Origin: Solirubrobacterales bacterium
GTDB taxonomy: Bacteria; Actinomycetota; Thermoleophilia; Solirubrobacterales; Solirubrobacteraceae
Assembly (NCBI GenBank): GCA_003151895.1
Contig: PLYX01000181.1
Location: 1-7,145, forward strand
DNA length: 7,145 nucleotides
Direction: 5' to 3'
The position numbers and the translations under genes are program-made. Shown here one piece after another: positions 1-6,059 of the stretch (the first letter of the stretch is position 1; each line of letters starts with the position of its first letter). A model generated the notes under the pieces. The model was not told where the DNA came from, did no database searches, and saw only the letters and a program-made list of their open reading frames with translations.

Positions 1-2
1 GC

Positions 3-221
3 AGGTACGAGGCGATATTGCTCGACGACGTCGACCTGGGCTCCACACGCGAGCTGACGGTCGCCCTGGCGGGGACACTCCAGCTCACCGTACGCACCGC
101 CGAGACGACCGAGCTGGAGCTCGGAGCACGACTGCGCCTCGACATCGAGCCGGAGGACGTGACGGCGTGGCCGCTGGCGGGCGCGGCACACGGCGGCGAG
201 ACCACCACGCAACCGGGCCAC
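3..221 (+). CDS. C-terminal fragment of an ABC transporter ATPase (TOBE-like domain), possibly molybdate/tungstate import; 3' end unresolved
   Basis: The plus frame starting at base 3 is open from the window edge. It reads as the beta-rich end of an ABC importer ATPase: DDVDLGSTRELTVAL, then LQLTVRTAE, then LELGARLRLDIEPEDVTAWPL. The pattern of a lead-in (D.G), alternating hydrophobic strands, 'LG.R..L.I.PEDVT.W' and then the end of the protein is typical of TOBE-type domains in molybdate/tungstate and related importers. The nucleotide-binding domain lies outside the window, so the substrate is inferred only from the Moco genes next door. The similarity stops at about base 180, but no in-frame stop occurs before base 1143, deep inside the opposing moaA gene. 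The end given here is therefore a guess set at the moaA stop. A one-base shift near bases 175-190 would give a stop at 223-225. The complementary strand here is also open but shows no recognisable protein. Confidence 0.5.
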
Positions 222-1271
222 CTAGCCGCCGATGTAGGACATCTCGACCTTCGCCGGCTCCTCGATTGTCTGCCCGTCGCTCGCCCGCTCCGGCATGGCC
301 CGCTCCGAGATGGCGCGCTCGGCCGAGTAGCGGTCCGTCCGCGCAGTCCAGATCTCGCGCGTGCGCTCAGCGATCTCGAGGTCACTCATTCCGGCGCGCA
401 GAAGCGCGCGCAGATCGTGCCCGCGGCGCGCGAACAGACAGGTGAAAAGCTTGCCATCGGCGGACAGTCGTGCGCGCGTGCAGCCTCCGCAGAAGGGTTG
501 GGTGACCGAGGCGATCAGACCTATCTCCCCCGCGCCGTCGCGGTAGCGGTAGCGGGTTGCAACCTCGCCTTTGTAGTTTGGCTGCTGTGGTTCGAGCGGC
601 CACCTGGCCTCGACCGTGCCAAGGATCTCGGCGGCCGGGACGACGTCCTCGAGGGTCCAGTCGTTGGTCGTTCCCACATCCATGAACTCGATGAAGCGCA
701 GGACGTGGCCGCGGCAACGGAAGCGCTCGGCCATTTCGAGCAGGCAGTGGTCGTTGACACCGCGCCTGACGACCATGTTGACCTTCACGGGAGTCAGCCC
801 GGCGTCCGCGGCGGCGTCGATGCCGGCGAGGACCCGGGCGACGGGGAAGCCGACGTCGTTCATCGCGCCGAAGACCTCGTCGTCGAGCGCGTCAAGGCTG
901 ACGGTGACGCGGGTCAGGCCGGCGTCCGCCAGAGCGCGAGCCTTGGCGGCGAGCATGGAGCCGTTGGTCGTCAGGGCGATATCGGTGATGCCGTCGAGGC
1001 GGGCAAGCATCTCCACCAGCCGCTCGAGGTCGCGCCGCAGCAGCGGCTCGCCACCGGTGAGCCGAACCTTCGTGACGCCCTCCTCGACGAACAGGCGGCT
1101 CAAGCGGACGATCTCCTCGAAGGAGAGCAGCTCGGCGCGGGGTAGGAAAGCGAAGTCGCGGCCGAAGAGCTCCTTCGGCATGCAGTAGGAGCAGCGGAAG
1201 TTGCAGCGGTCGGTGACCGAGATGCGCAGGTCGCGCAGCGGACGCGCCCGTTGATCGAGTGTGGTGGCCAT
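222..1271 (-). CDS. moaA: GTP 3',8-cyclase MoaA (radical SAM, Moco biosynthesis step 1)
   Basis: This 349-residue protein has the length and both iron-sulfur sites of MoaA. The radical-SAM cluster motif is CNFRCSYC (Cys23, Cys27, Cys30), followed by the SAM-contacting TGGEP at 72-76. The second, GTP-binding 4Fe-4S cluster is PFCGGC plus a third cysteine after 13 residues (Cys261, Cys264, Cys278), in the usual 'RLSADGKLFTCLF' setting. The protein ends in MSYIGG; a C-terminal Gly-Gly is conserved in MoaA and is needed for catalysis in the family. With MoaC it converts GTP to cyclic pyranopterin monophosphate in the cytoplasm. The ATG at 1271-1269 lies 11 nt after the mobA stop with no strong ribosome-binding site, which suggests translation coupled to mobA. 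A small oddity is an imperfect 15-bp triplicate coding ERA repeats at residues 317-331, just before the conserved tail. Confidence 0.97.
   Translation of the reverse strand: MATTLDQRARPLRDLRISVTDRCNFRCSYCMPKELFGRDFAFLPRAELLSFEEIVRLSRLFVEEGVTKVRLTGGEPLLRRDLERLVEMLARLDGITDIALTTNGSMLAAKARALADAGLTRVTVSLDALDDEVFGAMNDVGFPVARVLAGIDAAADAGLTPVKVNMVVRRGVNDHCLLEMAERFRCRGHVLRFIEFMDVGTTNDWTLEDVVPAAEILGTVEARWPLEPQQPNYKGEVATRYRYRDGAGEIGLIASVTQPFCGGCTRARLSADGKLFTCLFARRGHDLRALLRAGMSDLEIAERTREIWTARTDRYSAERAISERAMPERASDGQTIEEPAKVEMSYIGG
279..323 (-). repeat. Three imperfect 15-bp tandem repeats inside the 3' end of moaA
   Basis: On the plus strand bases 279-323 divide into three consecutive 15-mers, GCTCGCCCGCTCCGG, CATGGCCCGCTCCGA and GATGGCGCGCTCGGC. 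They share an ATGGCSCGCTCSG-like core. In MoaA they encode AERAI, SERAM and PERAS (residues 317-331), in the variable linker between the C-terminal helix and the conserved MSYIGG tail. The 15-bp period keeps the frame, consistent with slippage-type expansion in a tolerant linker. Confidence 0.6.
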
Positions 1272-1282
1272 GGCGTGTCAGT

Positions 1283-1915
1283 TCAGCGTACTCGTGGCGC
1301 CGCAGCAGCCGTCTGGACGAGCAATCGTTCGGCGACCTGGAGGTCGGTGGGATCGTTGACGTTGAGGAAGAGCCTGCTGGGGTCCCCGAAACGCCGCAGC
1401 TCGCGCTCGCCGACGACGCGCGGGTGGAGTGCGGCGATCGCCTCCCTCATTGACTGGTCGCCGCGCAGGGCGATCTCCAGCGCGCCGGCGTGTGCGGGCT
1501 CGTAGCGGGCGAGCAGCGGTTGCAGGCGGTCGTCAACCTCGGGCACCACGAGACCGTCGAGACCGGCCAGCCAGGCGAGCAGCGGCCCGGTCACGAATGG
1601 CATGTCACAGCCGACTACGACGACGGGCCGTCCGCCACCCCAGCGCAGGGCAGCGATGACTCCGCACAGGGGGTGGCGCGGCAGAGCGGGCTCGCGGAGC
1701 ACCAGACAGCCGAGCTCCGGCAGCGGCGACTGCTCCTTGGCGACCACAACGGGGTCGAGCCCGGCCGCGCTCAGAGCTGCCAGCGGATAGGAGATCAAAG
1801 GCCGTCCGCCCAGCTCCGCCAGCGCCTTTGCCCCGCCGATCCGTCGGCTGCGTCCGCCAGCGAGAACGGCCCCAATCACGGTGCGAGGTGCTGCGTCAGC
1901 CGCCGGCCCGGTCAC
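1283..1915 (-). CDS. mobA: Molybdenum cofactor guanylyltransferase MobA
   Basis: MobA transfers GMP from GTP to Mo-molybdopterin, giving the MGD form used by nitrate reductase and other DMSO-reductase-family enzymes. From the GTG at 1915 the protein is 210 residues, close to the family's usual size. It has the nucleotide-binding loop LAGGRSRRIGGAK (18-30, Lys30), the metal-binding CDMPF (103-107, Asp104), the substrate-region LQPLLARY (131-138) and the late NVNDP motif (185-189). The start is uncertain. The frame stays open far upstream across the antisense of moeA, but family similarity begins only at VIGAVLAGG. GTG at 1915 has a G-rich stretch about 15 nt upstream, GTG at 1879 would give 198 residues, and GTG at 1951 is also possible. 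It is the first gene of a minus-strand pair with moaA, divergent from moeA. Confidence 0.93.
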   Translation of the reverse strand: MTGPAADAAPRTVIGAVLAGGRSRRIGGAKALAELGGRPLISYPLAALSAAGLDPVVVAKEQSPLPELGCLVLREPALPRHPLCGVIAALRWGGGRPVVVVGCDMPFVTGPLLAWLAGLDGLVVPEVDDRLQPLLARYEPAHAGALEIALRGDQSMREAIAALHPRVVGERELRRFGDPSRLFLNVNDPTDLQVAERLLVQTAAAAPRVR

Positions 1916-2033
1916 GCCATGAAGTCTGCCATCCCCCCAGGTGAGAATCACGGATTCGCCCGGAATTGTGACGGTGGCCCAGTCGTGTGAGGCCGCGCGC
2001 CACCAGTAGACTGATGGCAGAGGTGGCGGGCAT
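1916..2033. promoter_or_regulatory. Divergent intergenic region between mobA-moaA and moeA operons
   Basis: These 118 bp separate the start codons of two divergent Moco transcription units, so promoters for both should lie here. On the plus strand TAGACT at 2007-2012 resembles an actinobacterial -10 element (TANNNT). It would start RNA near 2018-2020, leaving a leader of only about 15 nt before moeA. A matching -35 box is not convincing. On the minus strand I see no clear promoter. GTGA-GAA-TCAC at 1941-1951 is a short inverted repeat of unknown meaning. There is no room for a Moco-type riboswitch in the moeA leader if that start site is right. Confidence 0.45.
2007..2012 (+). promoter_or_regulatory. 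Candidate -10 element for the moeA operon
   Basis: TAGACT fits the loose actinobacterial -10 consensus TANNNT and sits 21 nt before the moeA ATG. The expected start point leaves just enough RNA for the GAGGTGG ribosome-binding site at 2020-2026. No good -35 hexamer is seen 16-19 nt upstream, so this is a weak prediction from position and composition. Confidence 0.35.
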
Positions 2034-3242
2034 ATGATCGAGATCGAGGAGGCCCGGCGTTTGGTCCTCGAGCGCGTATCGCCGCTGCCGAGCGAGAGCG
2101 TGGAGCTGCGCAGGTCGCTCGGGCGTGTGCTCGCCGAGGATGTGGCCAGCCCTGAGAACGTGCCGGCCTTTGACAGTTCGGCGATGGACGGATTCGCTGT
2201 TCGTGCTGACGATACCCGCGGCGCCCGGCGCGATTCGCCGGTGCGGCTGGGCATCGTCGATGAGTCGCGTGCCGGCCATCCGGCGAGGGCGAGTCTGGGG
2301 GCCGGGCAGGCAATCGCGATCTCGACCGGCGCCGTGATCCCAACCGGAGCCGACTCGGTGGTCCGGGTCGAGGAGACTGGGTTGAGGGATGGGATGGTTG
2401 AGGTTCGCTGCGAGGTGCAGGCTCGCCGTGACATCAGATACGCGGGGGAGGACATCCGCGGCGGCGACACGGTGCTGCAGAGCGGCGTCCGGCTGGGTCC
2501 GGCCGAGCTCGGCGTGCTCGCCTCGTCTGCCCGCTCGTGCGTCGTCTGCCACCGACGGCCGACCGTCCGGGTCTTGACCACCGGCGATGAGCTGGTCGGG
2601 CCCGAGGAGCCTTTGCGACCGGGGGCGGTGCGCAACTCGAACGCGTATTCGATCCCTGCCCTGGCGGAGCGGGTGGGCGCCGAGGTTGCGGGGGTCGCGG
2701 CGGCTTCCGACGACCCTGACGTCACCCGGGCGGCGATAGCGCAGACGCTGGAGTCCGACGTCACGGTGATCTGCGGCGGCGTTTCGGTCGGCGCGCACGA
2801 TTACGTCAAGCAGGCGCTGGCGGACCTGGGAGTCGAGGAGGTCTTCTGGCGCGTCGCGCTGAAGCCGGGTAAGCCAACCTGGTTCGGCAGACATCCGGGC
2901 GGCCTTGTCTTTGGGCTGCCAGGTAACCCGGTGTCGGCAATGGTGACCTTCATCCTGCTCGTCCGTCCGGCGCTGATCGCACTGGGCGGCGGACAGCCCG
3001 AGCGTCTGCGAACGACTGCGAGGCTCGAGCGCGACTACCAGAAGTGCCCCGGGCGGGCGCATGCTGTGCGCTGCAGCCTTGAGCTGCTCGAGGACGGCTG
3101 GCATGCCCGGGCTGCTGAGCGGCATGGCTCGCACATCCTGACCTCGATGCTCGGCGCGCACGCGCTCGCGATCATCCCGACCGCGTGCGGCGACGTGCCG
3201 GCTGGCGAGCGCGTCGAGATCGAGCTGCTCGGCGACGGGTAG
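2034..3242 (+). CDS. moeA: Molybdopterin molybdenumtransferase MoeA
   Basis: MoeA hydrolyses adenylylated molybdopterin and inserts molybdate to form active Moco. This 402-residue protein has the usual length and all four MoeA domains. Family signatures in order are FDSSAMDGFAVR (46-57, Asp52), STGAVIPTGAD (97-107), TTGDELVGPEEPLRPG (182-197) followed by RNSN (200-203), GGVSVGAHDYVK (248-259), LKPGKP (276-281) and GLPGNPVSAMV (294-304). The last section (about 325-402) matches the C-terminal beta-barrel domain. The ATG at 2034 is supported by GAGGTGG at 2020-2026 and by the typical N-terminus with EA..L.L. It heads the plus-strand run moeA, moaD-moaE, moaC, mogA. No key motif is missing. Some bacteria have two MoeA paralogues, so the narrow role is from the family. 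Confidence 0.97.
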   Translation: MIEIEEARRLVLERVSPLPSESVELRRSLGRVLAEDVASPENVPAFDSSAMDGFAVRADDTRGARRDSPVRLGIVDESRAGHPARASLGAGQAIAISTGAVIPTGADSVVRVEETGLRDGMVEVRCEVQARRDIRYAGEDIRGGDTVLQSGVRLGPAELGVLASSARSCVVCHRRPTVRVLTTGDELVGPEEPLRPGAVRNSNAYSIPALAERVGAEVAGVAAASDDPDVTRAAIAQTLESDVTVICGGVSVGAHDYVKQALADLGVEEVFWRVALKPGKPTWFGRHPGGLVFGLPGNPVSAMVTFILLVRPALIALGGGQPERLRTTARLERDYQKCPGRAHAVRCSLELLEDGWHARAAERHGSHILTSMLGAHALAIIPTACGDVPAGERVEIELLGDG

Positions 3243-3245
3243 CAT

Positions 3246-3249
3246 GGAG
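3246..3249 (+). promoter_or_regulatory. Ribosome-binding site deciding the moaD-moaE start
   Basis: GGAG at 3246-3249 lies 8 nt before GTG 3258. It is too close to GTG 3252 and overlaps GTG 3249, so it favours 3258 among three in-frame GTG codons. Starting there gives the N-terminus MRVRLFA, as usual for MoaD. Confidence 0.5.
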
Positions 3250-3257
3250 TGGTGACT

Positions 3258-3947
3258 GTGCGCGTACGCCTGTTCGCCATCCTGCGCGAGCGTGCCGGCC
3301 GCGAGTCGATCGAACTCGATCTCGCCGACAAGGCGACGGTTTCCGATGCGTTGCGGGCGCTCTCGGAGCTGCCCGCGCTGGCGGGAGTCCTTGACCGCCT
3401 GCCGGTTGCGATGGCTGTGAACCGCGAGTACGCGACGGCGGAGACCCGCCTCGGTGAGCAGGACGAGCTGGCTCTGATTCCTCCCGTCAGCGGCGGCGTC
3501 GACATCCATGTTCGTGTCACCGAGGAGCCGCTGTCGCTCGAGGCGCTGGCCCGGGGCGTCGCCCGTCCCGGGGCCGGTGCGATCGTCGCCTTCCAGGGCA
3601 TGCCCCGCGACGTCAGCCGGCTCGACTACGAGGCCTACCGTGAGATGGCGGAGGCGCAAATGGCGGCCATCCTCAGCGACTGCATGGAGCATCATGACCT
3701 GCAGGCCGCCGCGGCCGAGCATCGTGTCGGGAAGGTCGAGCTCTCAGAGCCCAGTGTGATCGTCGCTGTGTCGGCGGCCCACCGGTCAGAGGCCTTCGCC
3801 GGCGCGAGGGAGGCGATCGACCGGATCAAGGCCGAGGCGCCGATCTGGAAGCAGGAAGTCAACCAGGATGGGACGGTCCGCTCGGTCGAGGGAGCGCCGG
3901 CGCATGCTGACGTTGGTGAGCCCTCACAGCGGGAGACAGAGCGGTGA
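3258..3947 (+). CDS. moaX: Fused molybdopterin synthase MoaD-MoaE (MoaX-like)
   Basis: One 229-residue reading frame carries both subunits of molybdopterin synthase, which adds two sulfurs to cyclic pyranopterin monophosphate. Residues 1-80 are MoaD, a ubiquitin-like sulfur carrier: MRVRLFAILRERAG at the start and ELALIPPVSGG at its end. Free MoaD stops at this Gly-Gly so that it can be thiocarboxylated; here VDIHVRVTEE follows directly. Residues 81-229 are MoaE: GAIVAFQG (107-114), MPRD (115-118, Arg117 at the position of the active-site arginine), YEAYREMAE (124-132), HRVG (155-158), SAAHRSEAF (172-180) and IKAEAPIWKQE (190-200, with the two expected lysines 191 and 198). The loop after Arg117 is about six residues shorter than in E. 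coli MoaE. The same fusion order occurs in Mycobacterium tuberculosis MoaX, which is cleaved after Gly-Gly to become active. The frame can also start at GTG 3249 or 3252. It lies 15 nt after moeA and overlaps moaC by 4 nt. Confidence 0.95.
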   Translation: MRVRLFAILRERAGRESIELDLADKATVSDALRALSELPALAGVLDRLPVAMAVNREYATAETRLGEQDELALIPPVSGGVDIHVRVTEEPLSLEALARGVARPGAGAIVAFQGMPRDVSRLDYEAYREMAEAQMAAILSDCMEHHDLQAAAAEHRVGKVELSEPSVIVAVSAAHRSEAFAGAREAIDRIKAEAPIWKQEVNQDGTVRSVEGAPAHADVGEPSQRETER

Positions 3948-4441
3948 GCGAGCCACGCTTGACCCACCTGGACCAGCACGGCGGGGCGCGGATGGTCGAC
4001 GTCGGCGCCAAGGAGCCCAGCGAACGGCGGGCCCGGGCTCGCGCCCGGCTGCGGATGTCGCAGGCGACGGCACGCGCGATCGAAGCCGGCGACGCGCCTA
4101 AGGGCGAGGTGTTCGGGGTGGCTCGGATTGCGGGCATCCAGGCCGCCAAGCGAACGGGCGAGCTGATTCCGCTCGCGCACCCGCTCCCGCTGACGTTCAT
4201 CGACGTGAGCGCGAACGTGAATGCCGAGCAGGGGCTGGTTGAGCTGACCTCCGAGGTTCACACGGTGGCGCGTACGGGCGTGGAGATGGAGGCGATGACC
4301 GCCTGCGCGGTCGCTGCGCTGACCGTCTACGACATGATCAAGGGCTTGGAGCGAGGGGTCGAGATCGAGAGGATCGTGCTGCTCGAGAAGAGCGGCGGGC
4401 GCAGTCACTGGCGGCGCGAAGGCGACGAGCCAACGGGCTGA
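3944..4441 (+). CDS. moaC: Cyclic pyranopterin monophosphate synthase MoaC
   Basis: MoaC turns the MoaA product (3',8-cyclo-dihydro-GTP) into cyclic pyranopterin monophosphate. The 165-residue length is normal. Motifs are MVDVGAKE (17-24), KGEVFGVARIAGIQAAKRT (53-71), LIPLAHPL (74-81), TGVEMEAMTACAVAALTVYD (111-130) and LLEKSGG (146-152). Lys53, His79, Asp130, Lys133 and Lys149 correspond, with a constant offset of two, to the E. coli active-site residues Lys51, His77, Asp128, Lys131 and Lys147. The usual CHPL is AHPL here; the cysteine is not a known catalytic residue. The GTG start overlaps the moaD-moaE stop (GTGA) and has GGGAG at 3931-3935, eight nt upstream. Confidence 0.96.
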   Translation: MSEPRLTHLDQHGGARMVDVGAKEPSERRARARARLRMSQATARAIEAGDAPKGEVFGVARIAGIQAAKRTGELIPLAHPLPLTFIDVSANVNAEQGLVELTSEVHTVARTGVEMEAMTACAVAALTVYDMIKGLERGVEIERIVLLEKSGGRSHWRREGDEPTG

Positions 4442-4448
4442 GCCGGCG

Positions 4449-4928
4449 ATGCGGGCGGCGATAGTCACGATCAGCACCTCCAAGTCCGCTGGCGAGGGCG
4501 AGGACACCAGCGGGGACAGGCTGGCGGAGCTCGCGGGGCGAGTCGGCGCCGAGATCGCCGGTCGAGACCTGATCCCCGACGACCGCGAGCTGATCGAGGA
4601 GCGGCTCCGGTATTGGGCAGACGTTGAGCGCTGCGAGCTGGTGCTGAGCACCGGCGGCACCGGCTTTGCCCCCACCGACGTCACCCCGGAGGCGACGCGA
4701 GCGGTCATCGAGCGCGAAGCCCCCGGGATTCCAGAGGCGATGCGCGAGGTCTCCCGCGAGCACACCCGCCACTGGATGCTCTCGCGCGGCTTGGCGGGGA
4801 TCCGCGGATCGAGCCTGATCGTCAACTTCCCCGGCAGCCCCGAGAGCATCGCCCAGGCAGGCGCGGCGATCGAGCAGGCTCTGCCCCACGCCGTTGAGCT
4901 GATCGCCGGCCGACCGCCGCGCCACTAG
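4449..4928 (+). CDS. mogA: Molybdopterin adenylyltransferase (MogA/MoaB family)
   Basis: This enzyme uses ATP to adenylylate molybdopterin, making the substrate from which MoeA builds Moco. The 159-residue single-domain protein has the family landmarks: an N-terminal strand AAIVTIS (3-9), a D-T-S-GD loop at 19-23, the substrate-binding STGGTG (67-72), PTDVTPEAT (75-83; many relatives have Arg-Asp where this has Thr-Asp), APGIPEAMR (91-99) and NFPGSPES (126-133). MogA and MoaB are paralogues that cannot be told apart safely by eye; the size and the N-terminal SKSAGEGED segment are compatible with the actinobacterial MogA/MoaB group. The ATG follows the moaC stop by 7 nt with only a weak ribosome-binding site, so coupling to moaC is likely. 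It is the last gene of the plus-strand Moco operon. Confidence 0.94.
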   Translation: MRAAIVTISTSKSAGEGEDTSGDRLAELAGRVGAEIAGRDLIPDDRELIEERLRYWADVERCELVLSTGGTGFAPTDVTPEATRAVIEREAPGIPEAMREVSREHTRHWMLSRGLAGIRGSSLIVNFPGSPESIAQAGAAIEQALPHAVELIAGRPPRH

Positions 4929-5009
4929 CCGGAACTTCCCGCGGCTGAGCGGCTGAGGGTCCCGTCGACCTTGCCCGCGGACGATCAGATCGCCGTGGAC
5001 GTCGGGGCG
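4929..5009. other. Convergent intergenic region between mogA and the TDT gene
   Basis: Both flanking operons end here, so transcription should stop in or near these 81 bp. CCGCGG occurs at 4939-4944 and 4975-4980 and could pair as a 6-bp stem with a 30-nt loop, and GACG-CGTC near 4999-5012 could form a tiny stem. Neither is followed by a T tract, so no convincing intrinsic terminator is seen on either strand. The octamer GCGGCTGA is duplicated in tandem at 4941-4956. Confidence 0.4.
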
Positions 5010-6059
5010 TCATACGGTCGTCTGTCGGCTGGTAGCAAGCTCGTTGATCCGATCTGAGCTTGTGGGCTGCTGTTCGCCGCCAGCGAGCTGCAGACCGCGG
5101 CGCAGCATGCCGGCGAACACGACCAGCCATACCGCGACGGCCACCCACACCCATACGCGCGCGAAGTCGGTGATTTCTGACGCGACTACGGCCTTTCCGA
5201 CGATGAAGCTGCAGGCGGCGTACATCCCCACCGGGAAGACGGTGGACCAGCGCCGCACGTCGTAGTGCAGACGTCGGTAGGTCGCCTCCGCGACCACGAG
5301 CACCGGCAGCCACAGGATCGTCAAGACCCACAGGCCCAGGGCGATGGCCTTGAGCGTTCCGTGCTCACCGCCGAACATCCCGAGGGTCTTCGCGGCAATG
5401 GTGATCCTCCCGGCGACAACGGTCGAGATCGCCAGCGCCCCGCCGCTCACCCAGTGGTCGCCGCGGCCGACGGCCAGCTGGCGAAAATCGAAGCGAGTCA
5501 GGACAAACAGGTAGAAGGCGAGCCCGAGCACGAACGGGACCAGCGAGGCGTAAAGCAGCCAATGGGCATGTTCGCTCACCGCAAGGACGGCCGCGAGCAG
5601 GGCGAGCGACTCGGTCGAGACCGTCAATACGAACGACGCACCTACGGTGGGAACGGTCCAGTTGCGCAACACCGACTGCACCAGCCCGAGCCACAGAGCG
5701 AGGGCGATGACGAGCAGAATGATCCCCGCCCAGCTCCAGCCGAGCAGCGCCAGCCGGGTGCCGAGTACCCCAGTCCCCGCGACTCCTGTGAGGGCCGCGG
5801 GCAAACGGGATTCGGTGAGGAAGCGCTCGCGGTCGCGAACCAGGCGGTCGGCGAGGATCATGCCGAGCGCGACCCACGCGACGCCGGCGACGACGAGCAG
5901 GATGCGTGAGAGCGTTTCGTCGCCGTCGAGGAGCAGCGCGACCGAGACGATCCCGGTGCCCATCACGACCGCCCCGGAGGCGGCGGGGATCGCTGCGAGG
6001 ATGCACGCCAACACGCTGGAGTCACCCTGTCGTGTTTCTGGGGATTCAGCGAGGGACAT
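5010..6059 (-). CDS. TDT/SLAC1-family (TehA-like) anion or dicarboxylate transporter
   Basis: This 349-residue integral membrane protein has about ten hydrophobic segments (roughly 18-43, 52-72, 87-106, 110-130, 138-161, 166-188, 205-226, 237-259, 273-292 and 298-319), the topology of the tellurite-resistance/dicarboxylate transporter (TDT) family that includes TehA and the plant anion channel SLAC1. Recognisable parts are the first segment, SGAVVMGTGIVSVAL (28-42), and RWSTVFPVGMYAACSF (270-285). There is no cleavable signal peptide. Family members move C4-dicarboxylates, sulfite, chloride or nitrate, so the substrate cannot be read from sequence. The ATG overlaps the end of narI by 14 nt and has an excellent Shine-Dalgarno sequence (GGAAGGAG, 6 nt spacing), so it is co-expressed with nar. 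A role in moving nitrate, nitrite or an organic anion during nitrate respiration is inference from this position only. Confidence 0.85.
   Translation of the reverse strand: MSLAESPETRQGDSSVLACILAAIPAASGAVVMGTGIVSVALLLDGDETLSRILLVVAGVAWVALGMILADRLVRDRERFLTESRLPAALTGVAGTGVLGTRLALLGWSWAGIILLVIALALWLGLVQSVLRNWTVPTVGASFVLTVSTESLALLAAVLAVSEHAHWLLYASLVPFVLGLAFYLFVLTRFDFRQLAVGRGDHWVSGGALAISTVVAGRITIAAKTLGMFGGEHGTLKAIALGLWVLTILWLPVLVVAEATYRRLHYDVRRWSTVFPVGMYAACSFIVGKAVVASEITDFARVWVWVAVAVWLVVFAGMLRRGLQLAGGEQQPTSSDRINELATSRQTTV

Noticed and set aside
18..1145. Long plus-strand open frame across all of moaA
   Set aside because: Only its first part (to about base 180) looks like a protein. The rest is the mirror of moaA, which has all its iron-sulfur and tail motifs.
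1916..2033. Moco riboswitch upstream of moeA or mobA
   Set aside because: The space is too short and I could not find the paired helices expected of that RNA class.
2014..2037. Seven-codon leader ORF (MAEVAGI) whose TGA overlaps the moeA ATG
   Set aside because: If TAGACT is the -10 element, its ATG lies upstream of the transcription start. It has no ribosome-binding site and is probably chance.
1916..2764. N-terminal extension of mobA in the same open frame, giving 493 residues
   Set aside because: The extension is antisense to moeA, low in recognisable content (Ser/Thr/Arg-rich), and MobA similarity starts at VIGAVLAGG.
3244..3255. Three-codon ORF (MEW) between moeA and moaD-moaE
   Set aside because: The ATG falls in the region providing the GGAG ribosome-binding site and there is no sign of conservation or function.
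1896..3722. Antisense open frame of 608 codons opposite moeA and the moaD-moaE fusion
   Set aside because: It is opposite two genes with full sets of family motifs, has a His/Arg/Asp/Gln-rich composition with no recognisable domain, and is explained by lack of stop codons in GC-rich DNA.
3692..4849. Antisense open frame of 385 codons opposite moaC and mogA
   Set aside because: It is a shadow of two convincingly identified genes and has no domain or plausible ribosome-binding context.
4939..4980. Intrinsic terminator formed by two CCGCGG copies
   Set aside because: CCGCGG is self-complementary, the loop would be 30 nt, and no T-rich tract follows on either strand.
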